A stretch of 64,000 nucleotides of DNA from Rhodoferax sediminis (lineage in GTDB: Bacteria; Pseudomonadota; Gammaproteobacteria; Burkholderiales; Burkholderiaceae_C), in contig NZ_CP035503.1 in the NCBI RefSeq assembly GCF_006970865.1, forward strand, positions 881,001-945,000, given 5' to 3'. Of the stretch, positions 37,197-45,499 are shown piece after piece; within the stretch, counting starts at the first letter, position 1; every line of letters begins with the position of its first letter. Made by a program: the position numbers and the translations under genes. A model generated the notes under the pieces. It ran no database searches. It saw only the letters and a list, made by a program, of their open reading frames with translations, and was not told the DNA's origin.

Positions 37197-38150
37197 ATGG
37201 AATGGTTAGCGCTAATTCTCAGCCTTCCTGCAAACAGTGCGACGACCCGAACGCGAATCTGGCGGGAACTGAAAGCACTTGGGGCCGGAACCCTGCGAGA
37301 TGGGGTGTACCTGCTACCCACCCACCCTGAGTTGCGCAGTGCTTTGGAGGCCATCGAGGCAGACGTGGCGGCCACCGGGGGGAGTGCTCAAATCGTTCGT
37401 ATCGTCTCCGAAGGAGCGCAGCAAGAGCGCGCTCACGTCATGTTGTTTGACCGTGCACAGGCCTTCGGGGAACTCGGCGAACGCATTTCGCAGGCCGGCC
37501 GAACCCTCAAGACTGAATCCGAAGCCGCAGCGATGCGAATGCTGCGCCGGCTCCAGAAAAGTTTCGAGGACATCTGCCGCACCGACTTCTTTCCCGGCCC
37601 CGCCCAACAGCGCGGGCGCAAGAACCTGGACCGGCTCCAGCGGGCCATTACCCTGCAGTTCTCACCGGACGAGCCCACGATGTCCGAAGGCTTGATTGAG
37701 CGTTTGGACAAGGCCAACTTTCAGCGTAAAACCTGGGCGACCCGCAAGCGGCCGGGCATAGACCGTCTGGCCAGCGCCTGGCTTATCCGTCGCTTTATCG
37801 ACCCGGCATCCAAGCTCGTTTGGCTGTCCAAGCCTGCAGACGCTCCGGCGCTTGCCATTGGATATGACTTCGACGGCGCGCAATTCACGCACCGTGGCGA
37901 ACGGGTGACCTTTGAGGTGCTGATGGCGTCTTTCGGTTTCGAAGAAGACTGGGCGCTGACCTACGTAGGACGAATCGTCCGCTTCCTCGATATTGGTGGC
38001 GAGGCACCAGCCGAGGCGACAGGGATGGGCGCTCTCTTCGACGGGTTGCGCTCGCTCCACCAGAATGACGACGAGTTGGTGGTGGCGGCCCTGGGTGCTT
38101 TCGACGGGCTGTATCAGGCATTCAAGATTGGAGAGAAGGCCGATGGCTGA
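37197..38150 (+). CDS. chrB: chromate resistance regulator ChrB
   Basis: 317 residues. N-terminal domain (LPANSATTRTRIWRELKALGAGTLRDGVY) is the ChrB DNA-binding-like part; the C-terminal ChrB domain carries RKRPGIDRLASAWLIRRFIDP and YDFDGAQFTHRGERVTFE. Acts as a chromate-responsive regulator of chrA, and in some hosts is needed for full resistance. Starts without a ribosome site, at the end of an AT-rich promoter, and overlaps chrA by 8 bp. Confidence 0.9.
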   Translation: MEWLALILSLPANSATTRTRIWRELKALGAGTLRDGVYLLPTHPELRSALEAIEADVAATGGSAQIVRIVSEGAQQERAHVMLFDRAQAFGELGERISQAGRTLKTESEAAAMRMLRRLQKSFEDICRTDFFPGPAQQRGRKNLDRLQRAITLQFSPDEPTMSEGLIERLDKANFQRKTWATRKRPGIDRLASAWLIRRFIDPASKLVWLSKPADAPALAIGYDFDGAQFTHRGERVTFEVLMASFGFEEDWALTYVGRIVRFLDIGGEAPAEATGMGALFDGLRSLHQNDDELVVAALGAFDGLYQAFKIGEKADG

Positions 38151-39320
38151 TGCGAGCAAGCCTGCTGGTCCGACCTACACGCTGTGGCAGATGTGCCTCT
38201 ATATGCTGCGGCTGGGGGCCATGGGATTTGGCGGACCGGTGGCACTCGTCGGCTATATGCATCGTGACCTCGTGGAGCGGCGCAGCTGGATTGAGGATGC
38301 CGACTACCGGGAAGGCCTGGCTCTGGCCCAACTCGCGCCAGGCCCCCTTGCCGCTCAGCTCAGTATTTACATGGGCTATGTGCACTACCGCATCCTGGGC
38401 GCTACCCTCGCCGGCATTGCGTTCGTGCTGCCGTCGTTCTCGATGGTTGTCGCGCTCGGGGGGCCTACATACGCTTTGGTGGGCTGCCATGGATGCATGC
38501 CGTGTTCTACGGCGTGGGGGCCTGCGTGATTGGCATCATCGCGTTGAGTGCCCACAAGCTCACCGCAAAAAACATCGGACGTGACCGGCTGCTGTGGGCC
38601 ATCTACCTCATTGCAGCAGCAGTCACGGTTGCGTTCGAGACGGAGTCTGTGCTGATGTTCCTGCTCGCTGGCGTCATCACCTGGCTGTGGCGTGCGCCGC
38701 CGAAATGGCGACCGAGCAATCGCCTGCACAGCGTGGCGCTCCCTATCGTGGGTGTTGCGGGGGTTGCGGCGACGCTCGACCAGCCCCTGCTGATGCAGCT
38801 TGCCTTGTTCTTCGCCAAGGCCGGCGCTTTTGTGTTCGGTTCGGGCCTTGCCATCGTTCCGTTCTTGTACAGCGGGGTGGTGACAGAGCATCACTGGCTG
38901 ACCGAACAGCAGTTCGTCGATGCCGTTGCGGTTGCCATGATTACCCCGGGGCCAGTGGTCATCACGGTCGGATTCATCGGTTATCTGGTGGCCGGCATGC
39001 CGGGCGCATGCGTGGCCGCACTGGGGACATTCCTGCCCTGCTATCTCTTCACCATCATCCCGGCGCCGTACTTCAGGAAGTATGGCAAGGTTCCTGGCTT
39101 GCTGGCATTTGTCGACGGCGTGACCGCAGCCGCCATCGGTGCCATCACTGGCGCCGTCATCGTGCTGGCCAAACGCTCGCTGATTGATGTGCCGACTGTC
39201 ATACTCGCGCTGGTCACGGTGGTGATTCTGTGGCGATTTAAAAAGCTCCCGGAGCCAGTGGTGGTGCTTGCCGCCGCGGTCATCGGGATTGCTCTGACAT
39301 TGGGGCGCCACGCCCTCTGA
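38143..39320 (+). pseudogene. chrA: chromate transporter ChrA, frameshifted
   Basis: Starts MADASKPAGPTYTLWQMCLYMLRLGAMGFGGPVALVG, the N-terminal CHR domain. As given, the frame ends at 38529, but reading from 38493 in another frame restores MHAVFYGVGACVIG and the second CHR half (KAGAFVFGSGLAIVPFLY) to a stop at 39320. The join falls in the run of six G at 38458-38463: adding one G gives the expected ALGWAYIRFGGLPW. A normal ChrA would be about 390-400 residues. Membrane exporter of chromate. If the frameshift is real, chromate efflux is lost. Confidence 0.85.
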
Positions 39321-39716
39321 GGTGTACTAAGGGTACCGTTCCAAGAGCCAATGCACGGCCACCGTCTTTGTAATGTGGGGCCGAATGGCCGCTGTTGGTC
39401 GTTCGCGGCGCCCCAGATGCGCCCGAGGCCGACGTCCGTATCAACCGAGAGCGAATGCTCGGATGTCCATTTCCCCCAACGGTTCTGGGTAGTGAACGTC
39501 TGCGCCAAGACCGCACAGCTCGTTGACGAAATTCGCCAACATTTTCGCCAATGTTGGCCTGCGAGCCGAAAACTTTCAGCGAAAAGGCGAGACCTCGGGC
39601 CGTGGTTTCTGTTGAACTCCGTTACAACTGAGATGCCTTGCGCGTCACTTTTCCTTTTGAGTCGCGCGTTGTAAACCCGTGGGCCGTCAATCAAAATTAT
39701 CAATCGGAATCTCAAA
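39321..39716. other. intergenic stretch after chrA
   Basis: No gene recognised in about 400 bp. It contains one copy (39383-39401) of a 19-bp dispersed motif seen at five other intergenic sites between 49.4 and 54.2 kb. Confidence 0.4.
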
Positions 39717-40268
39717 TGGAAATGAATCAATCCTCGAACCGCATTCACCGCCTTGATGGCGGGTGCAGCCGTGTCCGTCATACTCGTGAGCCTGCTGGGC
39801 ATAGCAGCCATCACTGGCGTATTACCGACTTCACATGCCACCGCTGCGCAAACCACGCCAGTGACCGCACAGGCTCCCGTCGTCGCACCGATATCTGCAC
39901 CTGCGCAGCAAGTCGTAGTTGCTCCCGCAGTCCGCGATGAGGACGCGGTGCACAAAATCGTCGTGCATCACCATCCGGTCCAGCACGCACAGGCGCAGTA
40001 CAGCCAGCAGTACTCCCAGGCACCCGCGTACCAACAGCCAGCACCCGCGTACCAACAGCCAGCACCCGCGTACCAACAGCCAGCACCCGCGTACCAACAG
40101 CCAGCACCCGTTGCTAAAAATAGCCCTATTGGCATCGGCGTAGGTGCGGTGGTCGGTGGATTGCTGGGCAATCAGGTAGGCGGCGGCAATGGAAAAACCT
40201 TGGCAACCATCGCTGGGGCTGTGGGGGGTGGATTTCTTGGCAATGAAATTGCCAAACGAAATCCGTAA
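39717..40268 (+). CDS. glycine-zipper 2TM-domain envelope protein, possible N-terminal frameshift
   Basis: The main frame from TTG 39753/ATG 39756 encodes MAGAAVSVILVSLLGIAAITG, an anchor helix, then a Gln/Ala/Pro segment with four AYQQPAP repeats, and a C-terminal glycine zipper (GIGVGAVVGGLLGNQVGGGNGKT ending GGGFLGNEIAKR, quoted in parts). The ATG at 39717 in another frame gives MEMNQSSNRIHR, which looks like the usual N-terminus of this family, so one base may be extra at about 39750. Outer-membrane or envelope protein, function unknown. Confidence 0.7.
40026..40109 (+). repeat. four tandem 21-bp units encoding AYQQPAP
   Basis: Four identical, in-phase 21-bp units inside the glycine-zipper protein gene. 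Perfect identity at DNA level points to recent expansion and to length variation between strains. Confidence 0.9.
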
Positions 40269-40628
40269 CTCTTTAGATGCCGTCGTCAGGCAGTCTAGGC
40301 AGGCCGTTCGACTGGAAACATGTGGCGGCCGGCACTAATGCCTGCACGGTCTGGGTGTCCACTGTGCAGCACGCCATGTCCAGCGCTGGTCGCGCTCGGG
40401 TACAGCTCAGGGCATTACCGGAGCCGTCACACGATTCTAGAGTGATGACGCGGAACAAAGCTCAATGTCCGACGGCGCGAAATGGCCGGTGGACTATTGC
40501 GACGCAGATGTTGGCACGGCAGCTGCTCTCATCCGCGAGCTTTACCAGGGCGACACACTTTTGCGCTTGCTTTGGCCAGATAGACCACCACATCTGCGTG
40601 GCGTAACGTCTACGTTTAAAGGCAACAA
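40269..40628. other. intergenic stretch
   Basis: About 360 bp in which I see no gene. The last 20 bp before 40629 contain AAAGG as a weak ribosome site for the TPR gene. Confidence 0.35.
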
Positions 40629-41495
40629 ATGCAGTACAAATCCATCCTTCAGCGAGCCGGCAAGTGGCTTGTTGTTGCATCATTTTTGAGCTTCGGGTTT
40701 GCCATGGCACAAGCCGAACCCACCATGGACCAGGTCTACGCCGCGGCCCAGGCCGGCAAGCTCGAGCAAGCTCAGACCATGATGCAACAAGTGCTGGTTG
40801 CTCACCCGAACAGCGCAAAGGCGCACTACGTGCAAAGCGAGCTCTATGCGCGTCAGGGCAAGCTGGCTCAGGCCCGTGAGGCGCTGACGACCGCCGAAAA
40901 GCTGGCCCCGGGGCTTTCCTTTGCCAAAGCAGGAGCCCTCCAGGCCCTGCGCTCGCAACTTCCCGCCAGGAGCAGCCCGATGGCGCTCGGCGGCTCGACC
41001 GTGCACTACGCCACTTCTGCAACCCCCACGTCTTCCTCCGCCTGGCGCCTGCCTCTGTTGCTCGCTGGCGGCGTGATGGTTTTGGGCTACTTCCTGTTCC
41101 GCAGACGCGTGCCCGCACCCTTGGCACCACAACCGGTCTACGCAAACCAGGGCGGTATGAGCGGCCCTCAGACGTTTGGCACGGGCGCTGGGAGCGTGAT
41201 GCAACCGCCCGTTGGTCAACCCGTCGGCAGCGGCCTAGGCGGCCAAATCATGGGCGGCGTAGCCACGGGATTGGCCGTAGGCGCCGGTGTGATGGCAGCC
41301 GAGGCCATTGGGCGCAGTCTCATGGGTAACCATAACCAATTGGCAGCACAGGTCGGCAACTTCGGCAACAACGATAACCAACCCCTGGACCGAAACACCG
41401 ACATGGGCGGTCAGGACTTTGGCGTCAATGACCCTGGTTCTTGGGATGACGGTGCAAGCGTCGACGTTGGGGGTGGTGGCGACTGGGACAATTAG
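40629..41495 (+). CDS. exported TPR protein with C-terminal Gly/Asp-rich tail
   Basis: 288 residues. Signal peptide ending AMAQAEP; two TPR units (MDQVYAAAQAGKLEQAQTMMQQVL; AKAHYVQSELYARQGKLAQAREAL); membrane helix at about 135-155 (LPLLLAGGVMVLGYFLF) followed by RRR; then Gly/Gln/Asn-rich segment with a helix VATGLAVGAGVMAAEAIG and an acidic tail ending GGGGDWDN. Common in Burkholderiales, with no assigned role. Confidence 0.72.
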   Translation: MQYKSILQRAGKWLVVASFLSFGFAMAQAEPTMDQVYAAAQAGKLEQAQTMMQQVLVAHPNSAKAHYVQSELYARQGKLAQAREALTTAEKLAPGLSFAKAGALQALRSQLPARSSPMALGGSTVHYATSATPTSSSAWRLPLLLAGGVMVLGYFLFRRRVPAPLAPQPVYANQGGMSGPQTFGTGAGSVMQPPVGQPVGSGLGGQIMGGVATGLAVGAGVMAAEAIGRSLMGNHNQLAAQVGNFGNNDNQPLDRNTDMGGQDFGVNDPGSWDDGASVDVGGGGDWDN

Positions 41496-41583
41496 TCGCA
41501 GCCGGGACGTTCGGCCGGTGTCGTCCTACTGCTCGTGCTCATGCCGTTTAGTTGCCAATTACTGACAACAGCGCGAGACAACC

Positions 41584-41607
41584 AAAAGCCCGCATGTTGC
41601 GGGCTTT
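41584..41607 (+). terminator. hairpin terminator after the TPR gene
   Basis: Perfect 10-bp stem AAAGCCCGCA/TGCGGGCTTT with a TGT loop, about 90 bp after the TPR stop. The T run is short, but the symmetrical A/T flanks would allow use from either side. Confidence 0.7.
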
Positions 41608-41896
41608 GCGTGCGACGGCGCCGGAAATCCGCCGCTCAAACGTTCGCGCAAGTCTTGCTGTGTAATCGGCCGAGTCCAACAACGCGCATCCGGCCCAGAG
41701 CGGCCACATCTTCAAAACTCAACCTATCAGCTCTCAGCATTGATGCTTTCAGAGGTGAGGCGCGCATGCTTGATGCCCGCGTGAAATGTATCGCGATGGC
41801 AGCGCCAGACGATTTAATGAAAGCTTGACTCTTCACGGTGATATCAATAGCATCCCCAGCACCGAACGGATGAGTCAGTCAACTTGGACAACGTTA

Positions 41897-42061
41897 ATGA
41901 ATCACGATACTCACGATACAACAATACCATCGGTTCTGCGGTCGCAATATGATGACTTGAAACCCATAAAATCCACAAAGCCAACGGTTGCTCATTCCGT
42001 CCTGAAGATTATTCTGGCGGGCGTTGTGCTCCTGCTCGTAGTCCTGCTGTTTAAGCGTTGA
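41897..42061 (+). CDS. possible small membrane protein
   Basis: 54 residues from ATG MNHDTHDTT (the frame is open further upstream). The C-terminus is a single helix (SVLKIILAGVVLLLVVLLF) ending KR, like a small tail-anchored protein. No good ribosome site. The rest of 41610-42474 holds nothing I recognise except a palindrome at 42247. Confidence 0.35.
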   Translation: MNHDTHDTTIPSVLRSQYDDLKPIKSTKPTVAHSVLKIILAGVVLLLVVLLFKR

Positions 42062-42246
42062 CTGTTGACAACGGCACCAGCCGTCAGAAAAGCGGCTTGC
42101 GGCGGGCATTGTCACTTCGCGCTCCCACTTGTCCATAGGTCTCAGCATCGGCTTTCGTTTGCCATGGCGTGCTCACCCGCGAATCGGCACCATCGCAGGC
42201 CAGCGGGTTGATGTAGTCGATACCATAGCCGTTGCATGGCCCCCTG

Positions 42247-42268
42247 CAAGTTTCAGCGCTGAAACTTG
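42247..42268. promoter_or_regulatory. perfect 22-bp palindrome
   Basis: CAAGTTTCAGC followed immediately by its reverse complement, about 205 bp upstream of the Lys/Ala-rich secreted protein gene. Zero-loop symmetry fits a dimeric repressor site better than an RNA hairpin. Its regulator is unknown. Confidence 0.5.
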
Positions 42269-42474
42269 TCACTATATGGGATGACCACCCACACCGGCAC
42301 ACTGCGCTTGCTGCACGCCAAACATCCAGATGCGTCAAAAGGTCTGTAAAGAAAAGTATAGGTAGTCAACGTCGAGAGGGTGCCTACGTTGTGGATACAA
42401 GCCAGAATAAAACTTTGGCTCGCTCGAGATGGTCGGAGCTACTACGATTGTCATTTTTTGAGTGAGTACTAATC

Positions 42475-42735
42475 ATGTTGAATATCAAGACCCTTATCGC
42501 TGCTGCGTTGCTTTCAAGTGTTGCTGCTGTGTCGTTCGCTCAGGCGCCTGTCGCGCCAAAGGATGAAGGCGCAACCCCTCCCGCAGCTGTGACTGCGCCC
42601 GCTGCTGCAAACACAAAGACGAAGCCCGCAGTGAAAAAAACCACAGCAAAGAAGCACACTGTCAAGAAAGTAAAAAAAGCGAGCGCCGCCAAGAAGGCTG
42701 ATGCTGCCGCACCTGCGGCCTCTGCTGCCAAATAA
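42475..42735 (+). CDS. small secreted Lys/Ala-rich protein
   Basis: 86 residues: signal peptide MLNIKTLIAAALLSSVAAVSFAQ, then a low-complexity tail of Ala, Pro and Lys (KTKPAVKKTTAKKHTVKKVKK, quoted as parts of one basic run). Similar short basic secreted proteins occur in Burkholderiales without known function. A terminator follows. Confidence 0.65.
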   Translation: MLNIKTLIAAALLSSVAAVSFAQAPVAPKDEGATPPAAVTAPAAANTKTKPAVKKTTAKKHTVKKVKKASAAKKADAAAPAASAAK

Positions 42736-42756
42736 GCGAGCTGACTTCTGGATAAA

Positions 42757-42788
42757 GGGGGATGGGGCAACTCAACTCCCCTTTTTTC
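42757..42788 (+). terminator. terminator after the Lys/Ala-rich protein
   Basis: AAAGGGG and CCCCTTT form the stem and are followed by a run of T (CCCCTTTTTTCTG), placed about 20 bp after the stop. Confidence 0.6.
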
Positions 42789-42863
42789 TGCTCTGGTCAC
42801 TTATTCGTGACCGCAGGCTTGGCTCTTTAATTTCGTCCAGACTTCCAGGCGATTTGACCTAGG

Positions 42864-43880
42864 TGTTCAGTCCCGGAATTTAATGGTGCAATCTTTTCGT
42901 TTGAATGGAAGGAAGCACTATGGTCCAAGTTCCTCACGGCTGCGCCACGACGACAGAGGCGGTACGTCGAGCAATACAAAATAGTCAAGAGAGTCTGAGG
43001 GCCCTGTCCAGGCGCCATGGAATCAACCAGAAGACGGTGGCCAAGTGGAGGCGGCGTACCTCCACAGCAGACCATCCGACAGGCCCGAGACAGCCGAAGT
43101 CCACGGTGCTTTCCCCGCAGGACGAGGCGATCATCGTTGCCTTTCGCAAGCACACGCTGCTGCCGCTAGACGACTGCCTGTACGCACTGCAGCCCACGAT
43201 CACCCATTTGACGCGCTCATCGCTGCATCGCTGTTTGCAGCGCCATGGCATCAGCCGGCTGCCGCAGATCGAGGGCGACAAGCCGGCGCGCAAGACGTTC
43301 AAGCGCTACCCGATCGGCTACTTTCATATCGACATCGCCGAGGTGCGCACTGCCCAGGGCAAGCTATATCTGTTCGTGGCCATCGACCGAACTTCGAAAT
43401 TCGCCTTCGTGCGCCTGGAAAAAAGTGCCACGGTTCAGACCGCCACAGCGTTCCTGCAGGAGTTGATCGATGTGCTGCCCTACAGGATCCACACAGTGCT
43501 CACCGACAACGGAATCCAGTTTTGCGACCTCCCCTCGCGCAGGAATGGTCCGACGGCCAGGTTGCGCATGCATATGTTCGATCGCATCTGTGCGAGCAAC
43601 AGCATCGAGCATCGCACCACCAAACCCAACCATCCCTGGACCAACGGACAGGTCGAGCGCATGAATCGCACTATCAAGGAGGCCACTGTCAAGCGCTACC
43701 ACTATGACGGCCATGAGCAACTCAGGCAACACCTGCAAGACTTCATCGACGCCTACAACTTCGCCCGGCGCTTGAAGACTCTCAGCGGGCTGACGCCCTA
43801 TGAATACATCTGCAAATGCTGGACTTCAGAGCCAGATCAATTCACCATTGACCCGATCCATCAAATGCCGGGACTAAACA
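42864..43880 (+). mobile_element. IS481 family insertion sequence with CCTAGG target duplication
   Basis: 1017 bp. The ends TGTTCAGTCCCGGAATTTA and, inverted, TGTTTAGTCCCGGCATTTG differ by three bases. CCTAGG flanks it at 42858-42863 and 43881-43886, fitting the NCTAGN target preference and 6-bp duplication described for IS481. Flanks show no interrupted gene. Confidence 0.9.
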
Positions 43881-43885
43881 CCTAG
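42905..43885 (+). CDS. IS481 family transposase
   Basis: 326 residues (MVQVPHGCA at 42920 is the likely start). N-terminal HTH (LRALSRRHGINQKTVAKWRRR), DDE integrase core: FHIDIAEVRTAQGK, LTDNGIQFCD and PWTNGQVERMNRTIKEAT. The stop codon TAG (43883-43885) is not in the element: it comes from the target duplication CCTAGG. An element inserted at any NCTAGN site in this orientation would gain the same stop. Confidence 0.92.
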   Translation: MEGSTMVQVPHGCATTTEAVRRAIQNSQESLRALSRRHGINQKTVAKWRRRTSTADHPTGPRQPKSTVLSPQDEAIIVAFRKHTLLPLDDCLYALQPTITHLTRSSLHRCLQRHGISRLPQIEGDKPARKTFKRYPIGYFHIDIAEVRTAQGKLYLFVAIDRTSKFAFVRLEKSATVQTATAFLQELIDVLPYRIHTVLTDNGIQFCDLPSRRNGPTARLRMHMFDRICASNSIEHRTTKPNHPWTNGQVERMNRTIKEATVKRYHYDGHEQLRQHLQDFIDAYNFARRLKTLSGLTPYEYICKCWTSEPDQFTIDPIHQMPGLNT

Positions 43886-44103
43886 GTGAAAAGTGTCACC
43901 CACATGTGTGCTCCTGCTTTGTCCGCCCGCCCGTCGTTACTCGTCTGTCGGGGCGTCCATCGCGCGCGTCAAAGTGGAAGCAGTTTATGGCTGCCTGACT
44001 GAATCACGACGCGCCCCGGCTCAACGCGTTCATGTTGTCACACAAAATCTGACAAGGCAATATCAGGTTAACGAGATGCGGCAAGGTCCGTAAAAGGTCG
44101 CAT

Positions 44104-44147
44104 GGCGTCCGTTGGGACAGAGCTCAAACATGGCCTTACAGGGTGGG
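44104..44147. repeat. 44-bp dispersed repeat, copy 1
   Basis: Matches 62966-63009 with six differences. One copy overlaps the acylphosphatase 3' end, the other lies at the breakpoint of the integrase fragment. Read on the minus strand both encode PCKA-ELxPNGR in one frame. Confidence 0.6.
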
Positions 44148-44444
44148 CAAGCGGTTGAAGGGGTCGAACCGAGGGAGCGGTGGCTGCATCTCCGTCACCT
44201 CAATCTTGTCGACAACTGCTGCGGATATGCCATCCCGAAGCCAGTTGCACATGTCCGCAAGCTGCTCCGACGAGCCCTGGAGCATCACCTCTACCGAGCC
44301 ATCCACGCGGTTACGGACCCAGCCGGTGACGCCCCGCGCCCGCGCGCGGCGCACGCAAGCTTCCCGATAACCGACGCCTTGTACACGGCCATATATTCGC
44401 ACCAGCCGATTCTGAATCGTTCCATCCTTGTCGAGAGAATCCAT
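44136..44444 (-). CDS. acylphosphatase
   Basis: 102 residues. Signature GRVQGVGYREACVRRARARG with the catalytic Arg, and GWVRNRVDGSVEV with the catalytic Asn. Typical length about 90; the last residues (RFDPFNRLPTL) run into a 44-bp repeat shared with the integrase remnant. Hydrolyses acyl phosphates in the cytosol. MDSLDKDG at 44444 is taken as start; ATGs further upstream would extend into the neighbouring frame. Confidence 0.88.
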   Translation of the reverse strand: MDSLDKDGTIQNRLVRIYGRVQGVGYREACVRRARARGVTGWVRNRVDGSVEVMLQGSSEQLADMCNWLRDGISAAVVDKIEVTEMQPPLPRFDPFNRLPTL

Positions 44445-44490
44445 GTGCGCAGCCCCTTGCATGCGCATGTATCCGTTGGCACATCCCCGC

Positions 44491-44970
44491 CTAAGGTCTA
44501 GCACGGCTCCCTTCCCGATGAGTCGCGATGGAGCCCGCCTTCGCGGCCCACACCGTCGTTACTCGCGGGGCTGGCCTGCCAACGAGATATCGATTTGACG
44601 CGCGGATTTCTCCCACCGCTTCAGCCGGCCTGCCAGGAGAGTCCAGTGATACCGTGACTGGACTCTGGCGGGGCTGGGCCAGCAGCCAAAGGGTGGCGGC
44701 AACCACTTGGGTGGCTTCCACGCTGTGGCCGTTGAACGCCGGGCTGAGTTCAAGCAGGCGGGCCTGAGGCATAGCCGACTTCACCTTGGCAAGCGCGTCC
44801 ATCACGGCCGCCATCGCACCGTTCGCCTCTCGCGTGAAGCGCAAGGCGAGACTCTGCGCACCGGTGCCCATGAAGGCGTGGCTGCAGCCGGCCTCGGCCA
44901 GGCGTTTTAGTAGTCGGCCGGGCTCGGAACCCTCTCGCAGTTCAAACCTCAGTGTGAAGCTAAATTCCAT
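44491..44970 (-). CDS. DNA-binding-protein-like gene, probably degraded downstream
   Basis: The first 80 residues (MEFSFTLRFELREGSEPGRLL; RLAEAGCSHAFMGTGAQ; MPQARLLELSPAF) resemble the N-terminus of a family of small HTH regulators in which SPxFVGLTDIAELVG follows. Here the HTH is not recognisable in the same frame; an alternate frame carries WTLLAGRLKRWEKSARQIDISLA, like the family's tail. It therefore seems frameshifted and non-functional. Confidence in the family is moderate. Confidence 0.4.
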   Translation of the reverse strand: MEFSFTLRFELREGSEPGRLLKRLAEAGCSHAFMGTGAQSLALRFTREANGAMAAVMDALAKVKSAMPQARLLELSPAFNGHSVEATQVVAATLWLLAQPRQSPVTVSLDSPGRPAEAVGEIRASNRYLVGRPAPRVTTVWAAKAGSIATHREGSRARP

Positions 44971-45499
44971 TGGTTAACTCCTTGAAGGAAATTGAGAGGC
45001 GCTGAAAAAAAAGCACCTTAGTCTTTTAGGCCATTCTCGTCCGTTAAATCGATATTGTCATCAAGGTTTGTAGATTTAAGGACCATGTCACATGTTCCTG
45101 CCCAGCGCCTGGCCTAGGGCGCCAAATGCCCTGCCACAGATGGTGCCCCACAGATTTTGCGTAGCATGGCTCAGCCTTCGTCGCGCCGGGATATGGTCTT
45201 CTTCTCCAGCGGCTTCTTCACTTGATGAAATGCCGTCGCCGGGGACAGCCTCCCCGCCCGGGGGACGGGGAACACCAGCATACCGAGAAAGCCCGGTGCG
45301 TCTTTCACGGCTCGTTAAGTATCCAGCGCAATGATGACAACCTGATGAATTGGCGCCGAACGAGTCGGACGTGTCCCGTGAGGTCGTCTGTCCGGTGTTG
45401 GCCAAAACGAAAAGGTGACGTGTCTACGAAACCTGGGGCGGTTCATTTTTCCGCGCTCGACCTACCACAGCGTGAGGCCCGAAGGAATTCAAGGGAGTG
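44971..45499. other. intergenic stretch
   Basis: About 530 bp without a recognised gene. A minus-strand frame ending KKPLEKKTISRRDEG (stop near 45170) looks like the end of a basic protein and may be a remnant. Confidence 0.35.

Noticed and set aside
40026..40109. CRISPR-like tandem repeat
   Set aside because: Units are contiguous, without spacers, and in frame with a coding sequence.
43893..44093. 66-codon plus-strand frame after IS481
   Set aside because: No ribosome site and no protein character; appears random.
45088..45405. Minus-strand frame of 105 codons as a gene
   Set aside because: Composition and neighbouring frames give no consistent protein; at most a remnant.
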